DNA of 64,000 nt from Ceratodon purpureus (lineage: Eukaryota; Streptophyta; Bryopsida; Pseudoditrichales; Ditrichaceae). Positions 53,646 to 63,820 of the stretch are shown in pieces; within the stretch, counting starts at the first letter, position 1; the number at the start of each line of letters is the position of its first letter. The position numbers were made by a program, and so were the translations under genes. The notes beneath the pieces were generated by a model, which was not told the origin of the DNA, did not search any database, and was given only the letters and a program-made list of their open reading frames with translations. The stretch spans positions 69,855,287 through 69,919,286 of the forward strand of contig CM026426.1 of assembly GCA_014871385.1 (NCBI GenBank). The letters are read 5' to 3'.

Positions 53646-55123
53646 ATGATTCTCAAGGACAAGAAGCAAAAGAATGTGGGGGAATGGGCAGACAAATACG
53701 ATGACAAACCGAACTTACATTGCAAGGATTTTGTTACGGAATTCATCGTGGATTTTTACGAGCAGAGCACCCTTGTTTCCTTGAACAGTTGTTACCTTCG
53801 GTATGAGGAAGATGGGCCCTAGAAATTCAAGTCAGAGATGGAGCAAAAGATTATGGATCATTTGATGCATCCGCAATGGGATTCGGAGAGACAGAAGCCC
53901 GGTTACCTTCATTTCGTGGCACAGCGTGCACATGATGCGTTATGGAATGCTCGTGACGTTGTGTCTAAGTATGCAAGGGAGCATAGGGTGGGAGACGAGG
54001 CCTTCAAGGATGTTATTTCAAAGGCAGATTGCTTCCAGAGACTAATGGCGCCCCGGAGCTCAAGAAAGCATCGACGTTGCTTTGTTAAATGGTAGGATTC
54101 TCCGATTGGGAGGGAGACGGCGACCGACTTACGTAGACCGTATTTGACTATCTTGTCAACTACGCAATTATCCATTACTTGGACAAGGAAATTCAGAGAG
54201 GTGGTTATGCTACCATACGTAGGGTTCGTATCGAGGCAAACCCGGAATTCCCACCATTCTAGGAGTTTGCTGAAAAACGGCCGCTCAATTGGTCTATGAG
54301 GCCGGATTTGGCACGTGTAGACCACAACAACGAATCTCTTGCGATAAGGATTCCCCATGCTGGTGTCATCAGCTTCATGGCCATTCATCAGAGGGAACAT
54401 GTTGGATTCATGTACTGGTGGAACGGAGGGACCCTTCGAGCCATGCTACAGAGGGACAATGAGGCCCCGGATAACCTCCACATCCACTACACCTTCAATA
54501 GGAATCCAGAGGACAGTTTGATTCAAGGAAGGCATCTCCGACTTTTCCAAAGTAAGCGTACAGAGCTTGCTTAGGCACTGTGTAACATCATAGATGCTGT
54601 GCACAAATATGGTTATCTCCACAATGACTTGTCACCGGACAACATCCTACTTCACTTTCCGGAAGATGAGTCCAAGATCTACATTGGGGTTTGTGATTGG
54701 GGCTTGATGACGAAGATAGAGGAGAACAGAAGGTCGCCTTGGGTTTTTGAGAGTGCCCATCAGATGGAGGAGACTATGAGAAGGCGTTACTGGGATGATA
54801 CACGCGTGGTATACGTACACAAGGAAAGCCAAGATATTAGAATCATTCCAGATCTGACGACTGCATCGGAGGATTTTGCAACCGCGAAGATTGCGGCAAA
54901 GATCAACGGCGGCAACATGTGCACGGCATACCACAAAGCAGAGCGAGTAGAAACACGCCATTTCGAGAGGATCGGAGACCTTAATACAATTTTCAAAGGT
55001 TATCTTGATAGAGTTTGCCAAAACAACAGCAGAACGGTGGGTGGACTCGGACATCTTATTAACCGTTTCAGAGATACACACAATTGGCCCACTCCCAACG
55101 AGCACTACCGCGTGAGGTACTGA
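53646..55123 (+). pseudogene. Kinase-like gene (copy 3), broken by Trp-to-stop changes
   Basis: Plus strand, ATG at 53646. N-terminal region (53646-54095) of unknown fold, then a frameshift near 54090, then the kinase-like domain. N-lobe: GGYATIRRVRIEANPEFPPF, ending HVGFMYWWNGGTLRAML. Catalytic loop: YLHNDLSPDNILLHF (54617-54660) with HxDxxxxN. DFG variant: VCDWG. C-lobe: RRRYWDDTRVVYV to NEHYRVRY. TAG stops at 53820, 54134, 54260 and 54572 each sit where a TGG (Trp) codon fits. The catalytic Asp and Asn are present and the intact form would be about 490 aa. Whether it phosphorylates anything is unknown; the Trp in DWG and the short N-lobe are unusual. Related copies: 32.8-34.1 kb and, more distantly, 6.7-7.1 kb. 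Confidence 0.65.
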
Positions 55124-56040
55124 TATGGAGAGGCATATCTACCTTTTTGAATTTCTATAATTTCATAATGTTTTTTTTCTTATCGAACGGCGGGCATAGC
55201 TCTTAGTAGTGAATAGTTATATTTAGATTCTAAACCGTGATAAGATGTTGAAATCTCAATTTTTGTAAATCGATCATTATTTTGTTTATAAAGTTTATTT
55301 GCATTTGGTTCAAATCTGGCCTCCTGTACTGAGATTGGTCTATTTGTGCCTCTTGTATTTTTTGGAAAAAGGATTTTCTCCACACATCCAGCTAAAAGTC
55401 GATAGTCCCAATTCTAATTATGAAAATGATGTGATATGTGAATTGTAACCAATATGCTTCGTACATTTTAGTCTTAGAAATATTGGCAAACCTATACTCA
55501 ACTTCTTTTTCTGAAGACAAAACCATAAGGATCGCATAACATGATTTCCCAATAACCCCGGTACAAACAAATAGCTTCTTATATAAATATGCATCTTTCG
55601 ATAAGGATCATTCACGATATTCTTATTAATTTAGAAAATATATATTTGAAAATTATTGTGCTTACTTGTCTTGAGATTTAGAATATTCAACTAGTTGTAA
55701 CCGATGTCAATGGTAAGTTGTCATTGTGATATTGATAACAACGTACAGTTAGAAGACCGTCAAGAGAAGATAAAAAAGACATATTCATTTTAAATCTCAA
55801 AACAATTAAAATAAAAGAAGACAACACAGCTACACTCTATTCCACTAATTCTATCTATTCCATTTGAAATATGTGGCACGTGCCAATTTACTTAAGTCCA
55901 TACATCTTAAACCTCAACCTACGAAACTTCAAGCTAGGTACACATTATGATTGCATCTATAACCTTAGGCTGTACTATGTGATGTTCACATTATAGACTC
56001 TCTACGCTCCGATACTGTAGAAAGTACTACCATGCACCCC
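55124..56040. other. AT-rich spacer
   Basis: No gene or clear repeat. Confidence 0.5.
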
Positions 56041-56043
56041 ATT

Positions 56044-56940
56044 CTAATAGTCTCCCGTCCACCCTAGTCCATTGTAGTCATATGGATGAAAACAGTTTCC
56101 ATCATTGGGAAGTTTGCTTGGACCTCCTCGATCATAAATTTCTTGTGGCCCATGCCCTATAGAATTCGTCGAGGTTCTCAAAAGTCTATCTCTCTCCTCC
56201 ACCAATCTTCGATTATTCCGCCTAAGGTGAAACGCAAAATTCTCCATTTGTAGTACATAATTTTGCCTTGTCCGCTCCAACTCTGATTCTTCCTCAAAAT
56301 AGCAATCTCTTACAACTCGACTTGGAGGGTATCCAAAAGGAGGAGGTGGTACTCTGTCATCAGGATGAAGTACGTTGCGGTTTTCTCCACTATTGTGATA
56401 GATAACGTCGTTGTGATAAGCTAGAGGTGGAGGAAATATACGAGGCGGAGTCTGGGAAGATGATTTGTAATCATCTTCCGCAGAAAGGGCAAATGGCAGG
56501 GTAGTATGACCATTATATCCTTGGTATGGAGGGAGAGTTGCATAGTCATCACCCCCCTGTCTTTGTGTAATTTCTTCGCGATCTGGAGAATAACCGTGAG
56601 GTACCTCTCTCGCAGGTGTTCGATGGCGCGGATTAGCACTCCTTGGAGGACTCGGTATTTCCGGCCAGCCGTCTGTATAGTATCTTGATCCCGTTGCATA
56701 ATCCGGCCAAGGTCGTCCCCCATACGGTCCATACACATCCAACGTGAAGTCAAAGGTTGATTGCGCTCCTTTGGGTTCCTCATAGCCAAGGCCTTGTTCG
56801 TGGCGTCCTACGTCGTGACGTTCTCGCGAACGGTGTCCCCCGCGGGCAGAATATTGTCCGTACTCGTGATGGTTAGTACGTGATAACTCTCTGCCACGAT
56901 GCCCACTGCGATTCCTAGGTTTTCGTTTGAGCGACGTCAT
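56044..56940 (-). pseudogene. VDW family copy f, C-terminal half
   Basis: Minus-strand frame beginning MTSLKRKPRNRSGHRGRELS at 56940 (basic, Arg/His-rich), then a Pro/Tyr-rich low-complexity region (GYPPSRVV, PPPPFGYPP), and a coiled coil ELERTRQNYVLQMENFAFHL. It ends with DYNGLGWTGDY. It is separated from the N-terminal half (57335-58017) by a 390-bp inverted-repeat insertion. Removing the insertion leaves the two halves one base out of frame, so either a further indel occurred or they were never one exon. No catalytic motif. Confidence 0.45.
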
Positions 56941-56942
56941 TA

Positions 56943-57332
56943 GGAGAAAAATGAGCTCAAAATAAGGCCGTGTAAGCCTGCCCTTTCTAAGTGAACTCCC
57001 TACTTTGGGCACCTCTGCCGCTGGCAGCGGATGCCAGAGTTGCTGCCCGCACAGAACTGCGTGGCGCACTCACAACAAAGGTCCTCGGAATATTAGGTGA
57101 GACATGAATGCCTCGGCTCGGGCTTTGGTCCCAAGTGGGCAGGTTGTGTCAGCCCGACACTGTAGATGTGCCCTCCACACGCCTCCCTCGGAGGTCATTG
57201 GTTCGAGCCCCCGTGGCGGTTGCTGGCACCACGGTGGCACCTCACATGCCATGTCAAAAAGTACGCGGGCAGCGCCCGTTTTTTTCTCTCACGTGCCGCT
57301 TACACGGCCTTTTTGTGACCTGATTTTTCTCC
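56943..57332. mobile_element. 390-bp MITE-like element with TA target duplication
   Basis: Left end GGAGAAAAATGAGCTCAAAA TAAGGCCGTGTAAGC and right end GCTTACACGGCCTTTTTGTG ACCTGATTTTTCTCC are imperfect inverted repeats of about 35 bp, flanked by TA on both sides (56941-56942, 57333-57334). TA duplication points to the Tc1/mariner superfamily. The interior holds GGTTCGAGCCC (57201-57211), a Pol III B-box-like motif, but no convincing tRNA fold. It interrupts copy f. Confidence 0.7.
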
Positions 57333-57334
57333 TA

Positions 57335-58017
57335 ATGCCTCGATCATTGTCATCATTATTATCGCTTGAACAACGTCTCTGCTGTTCTTCGTCATTATTT
57401 TTGATAGCTAGAGTTTGTATTCCTGCATCTTGTGCTGGTGGACTTTGACGATTTGAAATATGAAGTGGAGGACAATCGCTATGTCCAACCCACGCCATGT
57501 CAAGATCGATGTGTTCTCTGTTCATTCTATCTGTCCTCAGGCCCGAGATTGTGCGCCAATCGACCCTCTTGTGTAAGACTATCTCTGCCCACACCATTGC
57601 CATATTCGAATACAACATAATCTGAGGTCGGGAGTTTTGGATTTGTGCTGCTTCAAATATCTCGTTATATCTAATAGTGAAATGATTACTTTCACAATTG
57701 TCGACCTTGATCTCACCCCGTTTTGCCTGTTTCTCCGCAGCCTCGGTACATAGATGTATTGGGATCAACTTCAGGAGGTGCTTTATCTTCACATATTCCC
57801 TGCAAGTAACCATCCTCCATGGTGATGGTTCCTCCTCCCAACCAAACTCTGCTACGCAATCAGGATCATTCGTAGCATATGGATCCAAGGAGTGTTTCGT
57901 TTTTGGAGTCGACGATCCTCCTCGCTTTACGAGGCATGGTGAAAGTCGGGTAAGCGAGTACCTGTAAATACCGTGTATTGAACCAACCTTGTAACAACGA
58001 CTGTAACTTCTCTCCAC
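57335..58017 (-). pseudogene. VDW family copy f, N-terminal half
   Basis: Minus-strand frame from 58017. Residues about 67-155: PWRMVTCREYVKIKHLLKLI, PIHLCTEAAEKQAKRGEIKV, YNEIFEAAQIQNSRPQIML and AEIVLHKRVDWRTIS, aligning with copy e (P-W-x3-TC-x-E, VLH-[KR]-x-VDWR). An Asp-rich stretch SDNNDDNDRG follows, then the MITE-like insertion. Upstream are a CATAAAAGG box and a type II GC island. Confidence 0.5.
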
Positions 58018-58280
58018 AGTAAAAAAGTTGATTTAAACTCGTATATATCTAATGCATAAGGACCAAAACAAAACTCCAAACTCCTACCTAGAAACCGTAG
58101 GTATGAAGCACTAGTTTGTTGGTTTCATAGTAACCAAAAAATGGTGTTGATAACCCTTAACACAATCCCACGATACCCCGTGGAGAAGTAGAAAAAGTTT
58201 GGAGGAACGCAACTGAGCTGAAGTAAATCCAGCACATGTAGCGCGAGCACCGAAGTGAAAAAAACAGAAGTAGGGCCAGC

Positions 58281-58288
58281 CTTTTATG
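58281..58288 (-). promoter_or_regulatory. TATA-like box (CATAAAAG)
   Basis: Minus-strand CAAGCATAAAAGGCTGGCC, the same core as at 34252, placed between the type II island and the 58017 frame (about 265 bp). Confidence 0.5.
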
Positions 58289-58304
58289 CTTGCTCCAACC
58301 CTTA

Positions 58305-58652
58305 GACGGCCGCTTAGGTCATACAACGGGCCTCCAACGGCCGTTTTATCTCGGCCAGTGGAGAATCCAACGGCCGTAAGTGGTCCGTCGCGGGACCGGT
58401 TGCGGCCGTTGAGGAGCACGGTCGCAACCGGTCGTGCGGCCGCGACCGCTCCCCGCGGGTGCGTCGGTGAACCGTCGCCCCGCAGTCGGGACGGCCGACC
58501 ACCCGGACGACCTCCCTGACTGCGTGGACGGGGGGCGTCGCCTGCAACCGTAGGATCTCCCAGGCGGAGAAGATCCGACGGCCGTGGGCGTGGCCCGCCG
58601 TCCGCGCGGACGGCCACGGCCGACCACGCGGACGACCGTGGGGGGGGGGGGG
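58305..58652 (-). repeat. GC-rich island, type II, second copy, with G14 tract
   Basis: CGGCCGTTGGA, GGATCCGACGGCCGTG and ACGGCCACGGCCGACC units. It ends in a run of about 14 G at 58639-58652. It lies upstream of copy f. Confidence 0.8.
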
Positions 58653-58654
58653 GA

Positions 58655-59704
58655 TTCAAGGAACTCTGCTTCTTTTGTGTTTTCTCTCCTCTCTTCCCCT
58701 ACTCTCCTCCCCTACTCTCCTCCCTGCTCCTTGTCCCAATCAATCCCACTTGGGATTGTTCAGACAGGGTATTTGCCCCAAAATGGAAAATTCAGACATA
58801 TCCCGGATATTGTGGGGAATGTCTAGAAGATCCTATGATCAGGGAGGTGGGGTCGACGTTTTAAATTTGGATCCAATCGACTATGTGATATTTTGGGGGT
58901 TGATAACCCCGTAGGATTTACAAATAATTTGAACACGTTTATGAAGAAGAATATATATTTTATTGAATGTAAAGAACCGTTAACATTTTGGGTATACTAA
59001 AACATTTTGTAACGATTTTCTTATAAAGAAACACACTTACTCATGCTTTAGCATATGGTAATAAATTAACATTTTTTAATAACTAATCGAAAGAGTAAAT
59101 GTCAAGAATAAGATGATAAAAGGAACCTCGCGGTCAAAATGCATTAAATGTAATTCACCACATAAATTCATGAACACACTTGTTTTTTCTTGCGGTGCAA
59201 ACTATGTTTACATAGTCATGAGATTTGCATTTATATTTTACCAGTTTTGTAAATCTCTGAGAAAAATATTTCAAGCTTATTCTCAATCAGTAAGAATCTA
59301 GTTCTTGTACTCTAATTCTTAATGGAATGTTTACTCGCACTTTTATGTCTTTTATTTTACAAACTCCCATACTCTTGTATTTTGATAAAATTAAAAAATC
59401 AGAAATAGTAGTTTAGATTATAAGATGAAAGGGAGATAATAAAAATAAATAAAAATAAATAAAAAATAAATAAATAAATAAAACATTCAATTGTCTTGGA
59501 ATAATGGAAATTTGGGAACAAATAAAATTCAAATCATTGTTTTTATAACCAATTCTAGTTTCTCACGCCCAGAGTTGAATTATATGAAATATAAAAAAAA
59601 ATAAAAAAATAGAAATTTACAATATATACTATTGGAATATATGTTTTTACATATTCACTCAAAGGTAAATAGTAATATAAAATTGGAGTACAACTTGTAT
59701 ACCA
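58655..59704. other. AT-rich spacer
   Basis: No gene. An (AAAT)-type microsatellite occurs at 59440-59482. Confidence 0.55.
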
Positions 59705-59706
59705 TA

Positions 59707-59726
59707 GGTTAAGAGCAGCTTCGGCG
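59707..59726 (+). repeat. Left terminal inverted repeat
   Basis: GGTTAAGAGCAGCTTCGGCG; exact inverted match to 63799-63818. Confidence 0.9.
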
Positions 59727-60356
59727 AAAAATAAATAAAAAAAGGAAAGCCGAATTTTTTTGGAAATTCATGGTAAAGTCTGATGAAAAAAAGCAAAATT
59801 ATTGTCCAAGTATGCCGAATATGATGAAAATTCTGACACATACAGTAATACACAAGTACTAGTGGAGAAAACAGCTCACACAAGCAACACGAGTTGCATG
59901 AAGTTGCTAAAATGAAATCTGACACCAAGCATGACCACTTCACGAAACTGAAATCAAGGAACAGAGAACGCCAAGCTTGTGCGCGTGGGTCGCTTGGGAG
60001 CCTGGGACCAAACGTCTCTCTCTTGGATGCATAAGATATCCAAGCTTGTTGTGCAAACTCATTCCTTGCTTTTCGTTTCTCCTCTGTTGTGACTCTAGAT
60101 GCTCCGTTTTTTGTTTTCAGTGCCTGCCTCTCTCAGGCTGCGAATTTAGAGTTGTGGGTAATGCTTAGGGTCCATCGGTTGTCAAAGAGGCAGGATTTTG
60201 AGGGAAACCAAGGTGTAGATTATTCTAACGGGCTCCTCTACATGTTGCAATTTCCATTATAGTCCTGCCTCTTTGTCACCAGATTGAGCAGTTTAGACGA
60301 GGTTAACTCTTGGTGGAGATCTCTACAAGGATTTGGGGTCGAGAAGGGGCAGCAAT

Positions 60357-61080
60357 CGAAGTCTTACCTTTCTGTTTGGTGACAAATTGAAATTGGTAAG
60401 TCACCAGCTTCACGACGGCTTGTGCAAATGTTGCTTCCAACGTACCTTCTTTGATTGCTTTGAACGTATTGTTTTTGACTATTCGGCTGCTCTGTAATAG
60501 AAATCATCAAAAACCCTATTAGCTGAATTTTTTAAATTGAACCTAGCTGAAATTGACTCCCTATGAAAATCAGGATTGCTGAAATTGGATCAGAATTGCT
60601 GAAATTGGCTCTATGCAGATCAGTATCGAAGGCTTACCTTTCAATTTGGTGAGAAATTGAGATTTGGTGAGTCACCAAATTAGTGATTTGAGGTAAAATG
60701 TTGCGACGGCTTGTTCCATTAATTGCTTGTTCATATCGTGTTTGACTGTTCGGCTCCTCTGTTTGGCATGCGGTAATAGAAATCATTAAAACCCCTATCA
60801 ATTGAATTTTTTAAATTGAACCTATGTTGGAATTGGCTCTCTATGCAGATCAAGATTGCTGAAATTTGCTCTATGCAGATCAGGATCAAAGGCTTACCTT
60901 TCAGAGACATTCAGATTTGGTGAGTCACCAGCTTATTGATTTGTGTTAAAATGTTGCGACGGCTTGTACAGATGTTGATTGTTTGTTTGCTTGGCCTGCG
61001 CTAAAAGAAATCATCACTGTCCTTGTCAGCTTAATTTTTAAAATTAAACGTAGGCTGAAATGGGCTCTTTGTGCAGCGTA
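60357..61080 (+). repeat. Threefold tandem repeat of 260-270 bp
   Basis: Units start near 60357, 60627 and 60887 with CGAAGGCTTACCTTTCAATT-like sequence, followed by GGTGAGTCACCA, GTTGCGACGGCTTGT, AGAAATCATCA and TTTTTAAATTGAACCTA. On the minus (transposase) strand each unit has GAAAGGTAAGCC, a donor-like site. Probably part of the 3' region of the element. Confidence 0.8.
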
Positions 61081-61708
61081 CCAGGGCTGTGTCAAATTCT
61101 GAAATTTTGACATCAGGAAATTTCAGATCAGGATCGATTGCCCTTAGTGATTGACAAATTAAGTCCAAACCATGTGAAACTTCAGATCACGATCAATACA
61201 CCTGCATCATCTCATGCTGGTTTCCATTTCATCCCACGGTATGTTAACCAAACAATTCATACCAAGTTCATAGTTTTCAGATTTGTTCTTGATTGATGTT
61301 TGGTCTCCCTCACTAGACCTTGTCGTGTCAAAAAATAGTGTTCACATTTGGTTTCCTAGGTTCACAGGAATGTAAAGTTTGTAACCTTTGAAAGCAACTA
61401 ACACTTACTTTTAAATCTATTGTCAAGATGGCTACACTAACACTTACTTTTAAATCTGCTTGGATTCTGGCTATACTGCTGCTCTGCTATGCCTGATCTG
61501 ACACTCAATGTGATGATTAAACATTTGCAGATGAATCTGAAGACATGGACATGCACAAGTAGTTTCAAACATTAGGTGAGTCATTTTATCCTTGACTCTA
61601 GTAACTTTCTAATTCCAATGAACATGTGAAATATACATTAACTTCCTTTTCCAATAAACATTTGAAATGGACATTAACAAAAATCAATGTTTGTAATGTG
61701 GCAGGTTC

Positions 61709-63568
61709 TTACCTTTTTCGAGCTAGAGATTTCAGTGATGAAATGGTCGATTTTTTGTTGCTGCTGATAATTTCAGAAGCTTGTACCAATCCTTCTTCCA
61801 TAATACCCTCTACACTGTCCTCAGGGTCTATTTCCTCTTCATCTCTTGTTTCAACTATTTCTTCAGCTTCACTTGATTCCAATGGTGTGTCTTTAAAAAG
61901 TGGTGTCTTCATGTCTTCTTCCATTGCACTAGATTGGAAGGAGGAGTTGAAAACTTGGTCAAGTCCACATTGTGCCCAACCACGTTTTATCATTTCTGGT
62001 TTGTTGACATGTTGCCATGCCTTGAACAACCATGAACAGATAAGAGGTTCTAGGGTTGACATGCAAAAATCAAGTTTCACATCTTTTGCATCCTTTACCT
62101 CTGGTTGCTTGTCAATCATAGCTGTAGTGTAAATGTCGAATTCCTTCCTAAAACCATGTTTGAATGGACGTTGAAGAATGACATCTACAGGTTGATAGAT
62201 CGAGGTACAGTTTGTTGGTACAAATATTAGAAGAATATTTGGATGTGTCTCCTTGATCCACGCTACAAACTCCTTTGATTTGTGCACACTCCAGCAGTCC
62301 AGTAACCATACAAGTTTTGAATCTTTGTCCAAGTTTAATTCAGCTATAACTTGCTTCCTGTAGGGTTGTAAGATTGTTTCCACAAACTCTTGGCACGTAG
62401 ACATGTTAGACCAATGATTTTTTGAACAAGTAAGTTGCCATCCAGCCCCTTCACATTGCAGACGACCCGGATTTCGAGGAGGAAGGCTCTTGTCCGTCAA
62501 ACCAGTAAAAACGACTTGAAAGGGTAAAAGGTTACCACTTGCTGAGGAAGACACCGAAACTGTAACTTGCCTCTTGTCCTCCATCCCATGTACAAGTACA
62601 TGTTTTGATCCTTTTTTTGCCCAAGTTCTAGCTCCACCTGTAGGAACAAGGTGAATGCCTGTTTGATCCGTATTGACAAACATTTCCATTGGGATGGAAT
62701 AAGCCTTCACAAGAAATGCAGCTCTTTGTGCCATTCGAAGGCCCTGTACTTCCCAATTGCTTGGTAACTTCCGAGCTGCTCCGGTTGCTGCCCTGTAAGT
62801 CCAATCTAACTTGCTTCGAACAAATTCCCGTGTCCATGCTAGTGAAACCCTAAATCCGGTCTGATTTTCGTTTTCAAGTAAAGTAGGGTTTCTCTTTCGA
62901 ATTAAACCTCGAATTAAACCTCGTACTGTAGATGCAAAGAGAGGTTGTCCAGCATCTCGATGTCCCTCAAGCATCTTGATAATTTCCTCCTCTAACTCCG
63001 GAAATTGAGAGAGAAAATGGCCATGTTGTGTGCCTCCGATAAAAGAGGAAGAACCGTTTTGGATGTGTTGCTTGTAACCTTCTCTTAAAATTCCTGTAGG
63101 TGTAAACCACTCGTATAGAGAGCCTCTGGAAAGTTTGTCATAGACACTAAAAACCTCTCCAGGTACTTTGTGCTTTGTGCGTAAATAATACAAAGCAGTA
63201 GTGAGGTTTTTGTGTTGTTGCACAGCTGCATAGATAGGCTTCCATAGAACTGGCAAAAACCAATTTGTGTAAGGTCCTCTAACCTTTGCTTTCTTTGATG
63301 GTTGTTCCTCTGGTTCGACTTTTGGTGTCAACAATACAGCCTCCACCATCTCCTTCTTTGGCCTACCAACTGGGCGCTTGATCACTTCCTTGCACATAGC
63401 ATGCTCCATCTCCAACTTCTCATTCAGAGCTGCAAAATCCCGTTGCACACACACTTCCATCTCATCTTTGTTGATAATACTAAACATACTACTTAGAGTT
63501 TTTTGTCTCGTCATTTCACTCTCAAAAACATGTACAACTCTGAATACCAATACCGTATCAAGCAACAA
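61709..63568 (-). CDS. Pogo-type DDE transposase (619 aa, intact)
   Basis: Cuts and rejoins the element's ends in the nucleus. Minus-strand frame without interruption; Met at 63568, with Met at 63514 (MTRQKTLSSM) also possible. AT-hook-like KRPVGRPKKE at 64-73. A helix-turn-helix-type DNA-binding region lies at about 100-265 and includes LAWTREFVRSKLDWTYRAAT. The DDE core has D301 in VNTDQTG, D424 in WLLDCWSVH and D462 in YQPVDV; all three catalytic acids are present. The C-terminal tail is acidic. The frame ends ARKR-TAA, where AAAAGGTAAGAAC resembles a splice donor, so a further 3' exon inside the element is possible. The PTNCTSIYQPVDV block is diagnostic of the DDE_1/Tigger-pogo family. 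Confidence 0.85.
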   Translation of the reverse strand: MLLDTVLVFRVVHVFESEMTRQKTLSSMFSIINKDEMEVCVQRDFAALNEKLEMEHAMCKEVIKRPVGRPKKEMVEAVLLTPKVEPEEQPSKKAKVRGPYTNWFLPVLWKPIYAAVQQHKNLTTALYYLRTKHKVPGEVFSVYDKLSRGSLYEWFTPTGILREGYKQHIQNGSSSFIGGTQHGHFLSQFPELEEEIIKMLEGHRDAGQPLFASTVRGLIRGLIRKRNPTLLENENQTGFRVSLAWTREFVRSKLDWTYRAATGAARKLPSNWEVQGLRMAQRAAFLVKAYSIPMEMFVNTDQTGIHLVPTGGARTWAKKGSKHVLVHGMEDKRQVTVSVSSSASGNLLPFQVVFTGLTDKSLPPRNPGRLQCEGAGWQLTCSKNHWSNMSTCQEFVETILQPYRKQVIAELNLDKDSKLVWLLDCWSVHKSKEFVAWIKETHPNILLIFVPTNCTSIYQPVDVILQRPFKHGFRKEFDIYTTAMIDKQPEVKDAKDVKLDFCMSTLEPLICSWLFKAWQHVNKPEMIKRGWAQCGLDQVFNSSFQSSAMEEDMKTPLFKDTPLESSEAEEIVETRDEEEIDPEDSVEGIMEEGLVQASEIISSNKKSTISSLKSLARKR

Positions 63569-63798
63569 AACATTGGCAATTAGGACTAAGACAAATTAGG
63601 GCAAGATTAGGGATTAATGAGCAGCCAAACTTGGATGAAATTGTGAATGAATATTTCTGTTTACCGTTAGATAACAACTTCATGGATGTATGCCGAAATC
63701 CGCATTATTAAATTTTTGAAAATGCCGAATTTTTTAGTAATTTTTTTTTAGCCGCCGAACACTGTTTTTGTACTTTTAATAATTATTCGGCAACAGAG

Positions 63799-63818
63799 CG
63801 CCGAAGCTGCTCTTAACC
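63799..63818 (-). repeat. Right terminal inverted repeat
   Basis: CGCCGAAGCTGCTCTTAACC followed by TA; exact inverted match to the left end. Confidence 0.9.
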
Positions 63819-63820
63819 TA

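Larger units (their letters stand above)
59707..63818 (-). mobile_element. Complete Tc1/mariner-pogo-type transposon (4112 bp)
   Basis: Perfect 20-bp terminal inverted repeats GGTTAAGAGCAGCTTCGGCG at 59707-59726 and its complement at 63799-63818, each flanked by TA (59705-59706 and 63819-63820), the target duplication of this superfamily. Subterminal CCGAA motifs occur at both ends (59749-59753; 63716-63790). It contains one intact minus-strand transposase gene and, in the left half, a threefold tandem repeat. All parts needed in cis and in trans seem to be present, so it may be young or still mobile. Confidence 0.85.

Noticed and set aside
57104-57448. Plus-strand frame across the MITE
   Set aside because: It spans the insertion and both flanks with no conserved content; the minus strand carries the gene.
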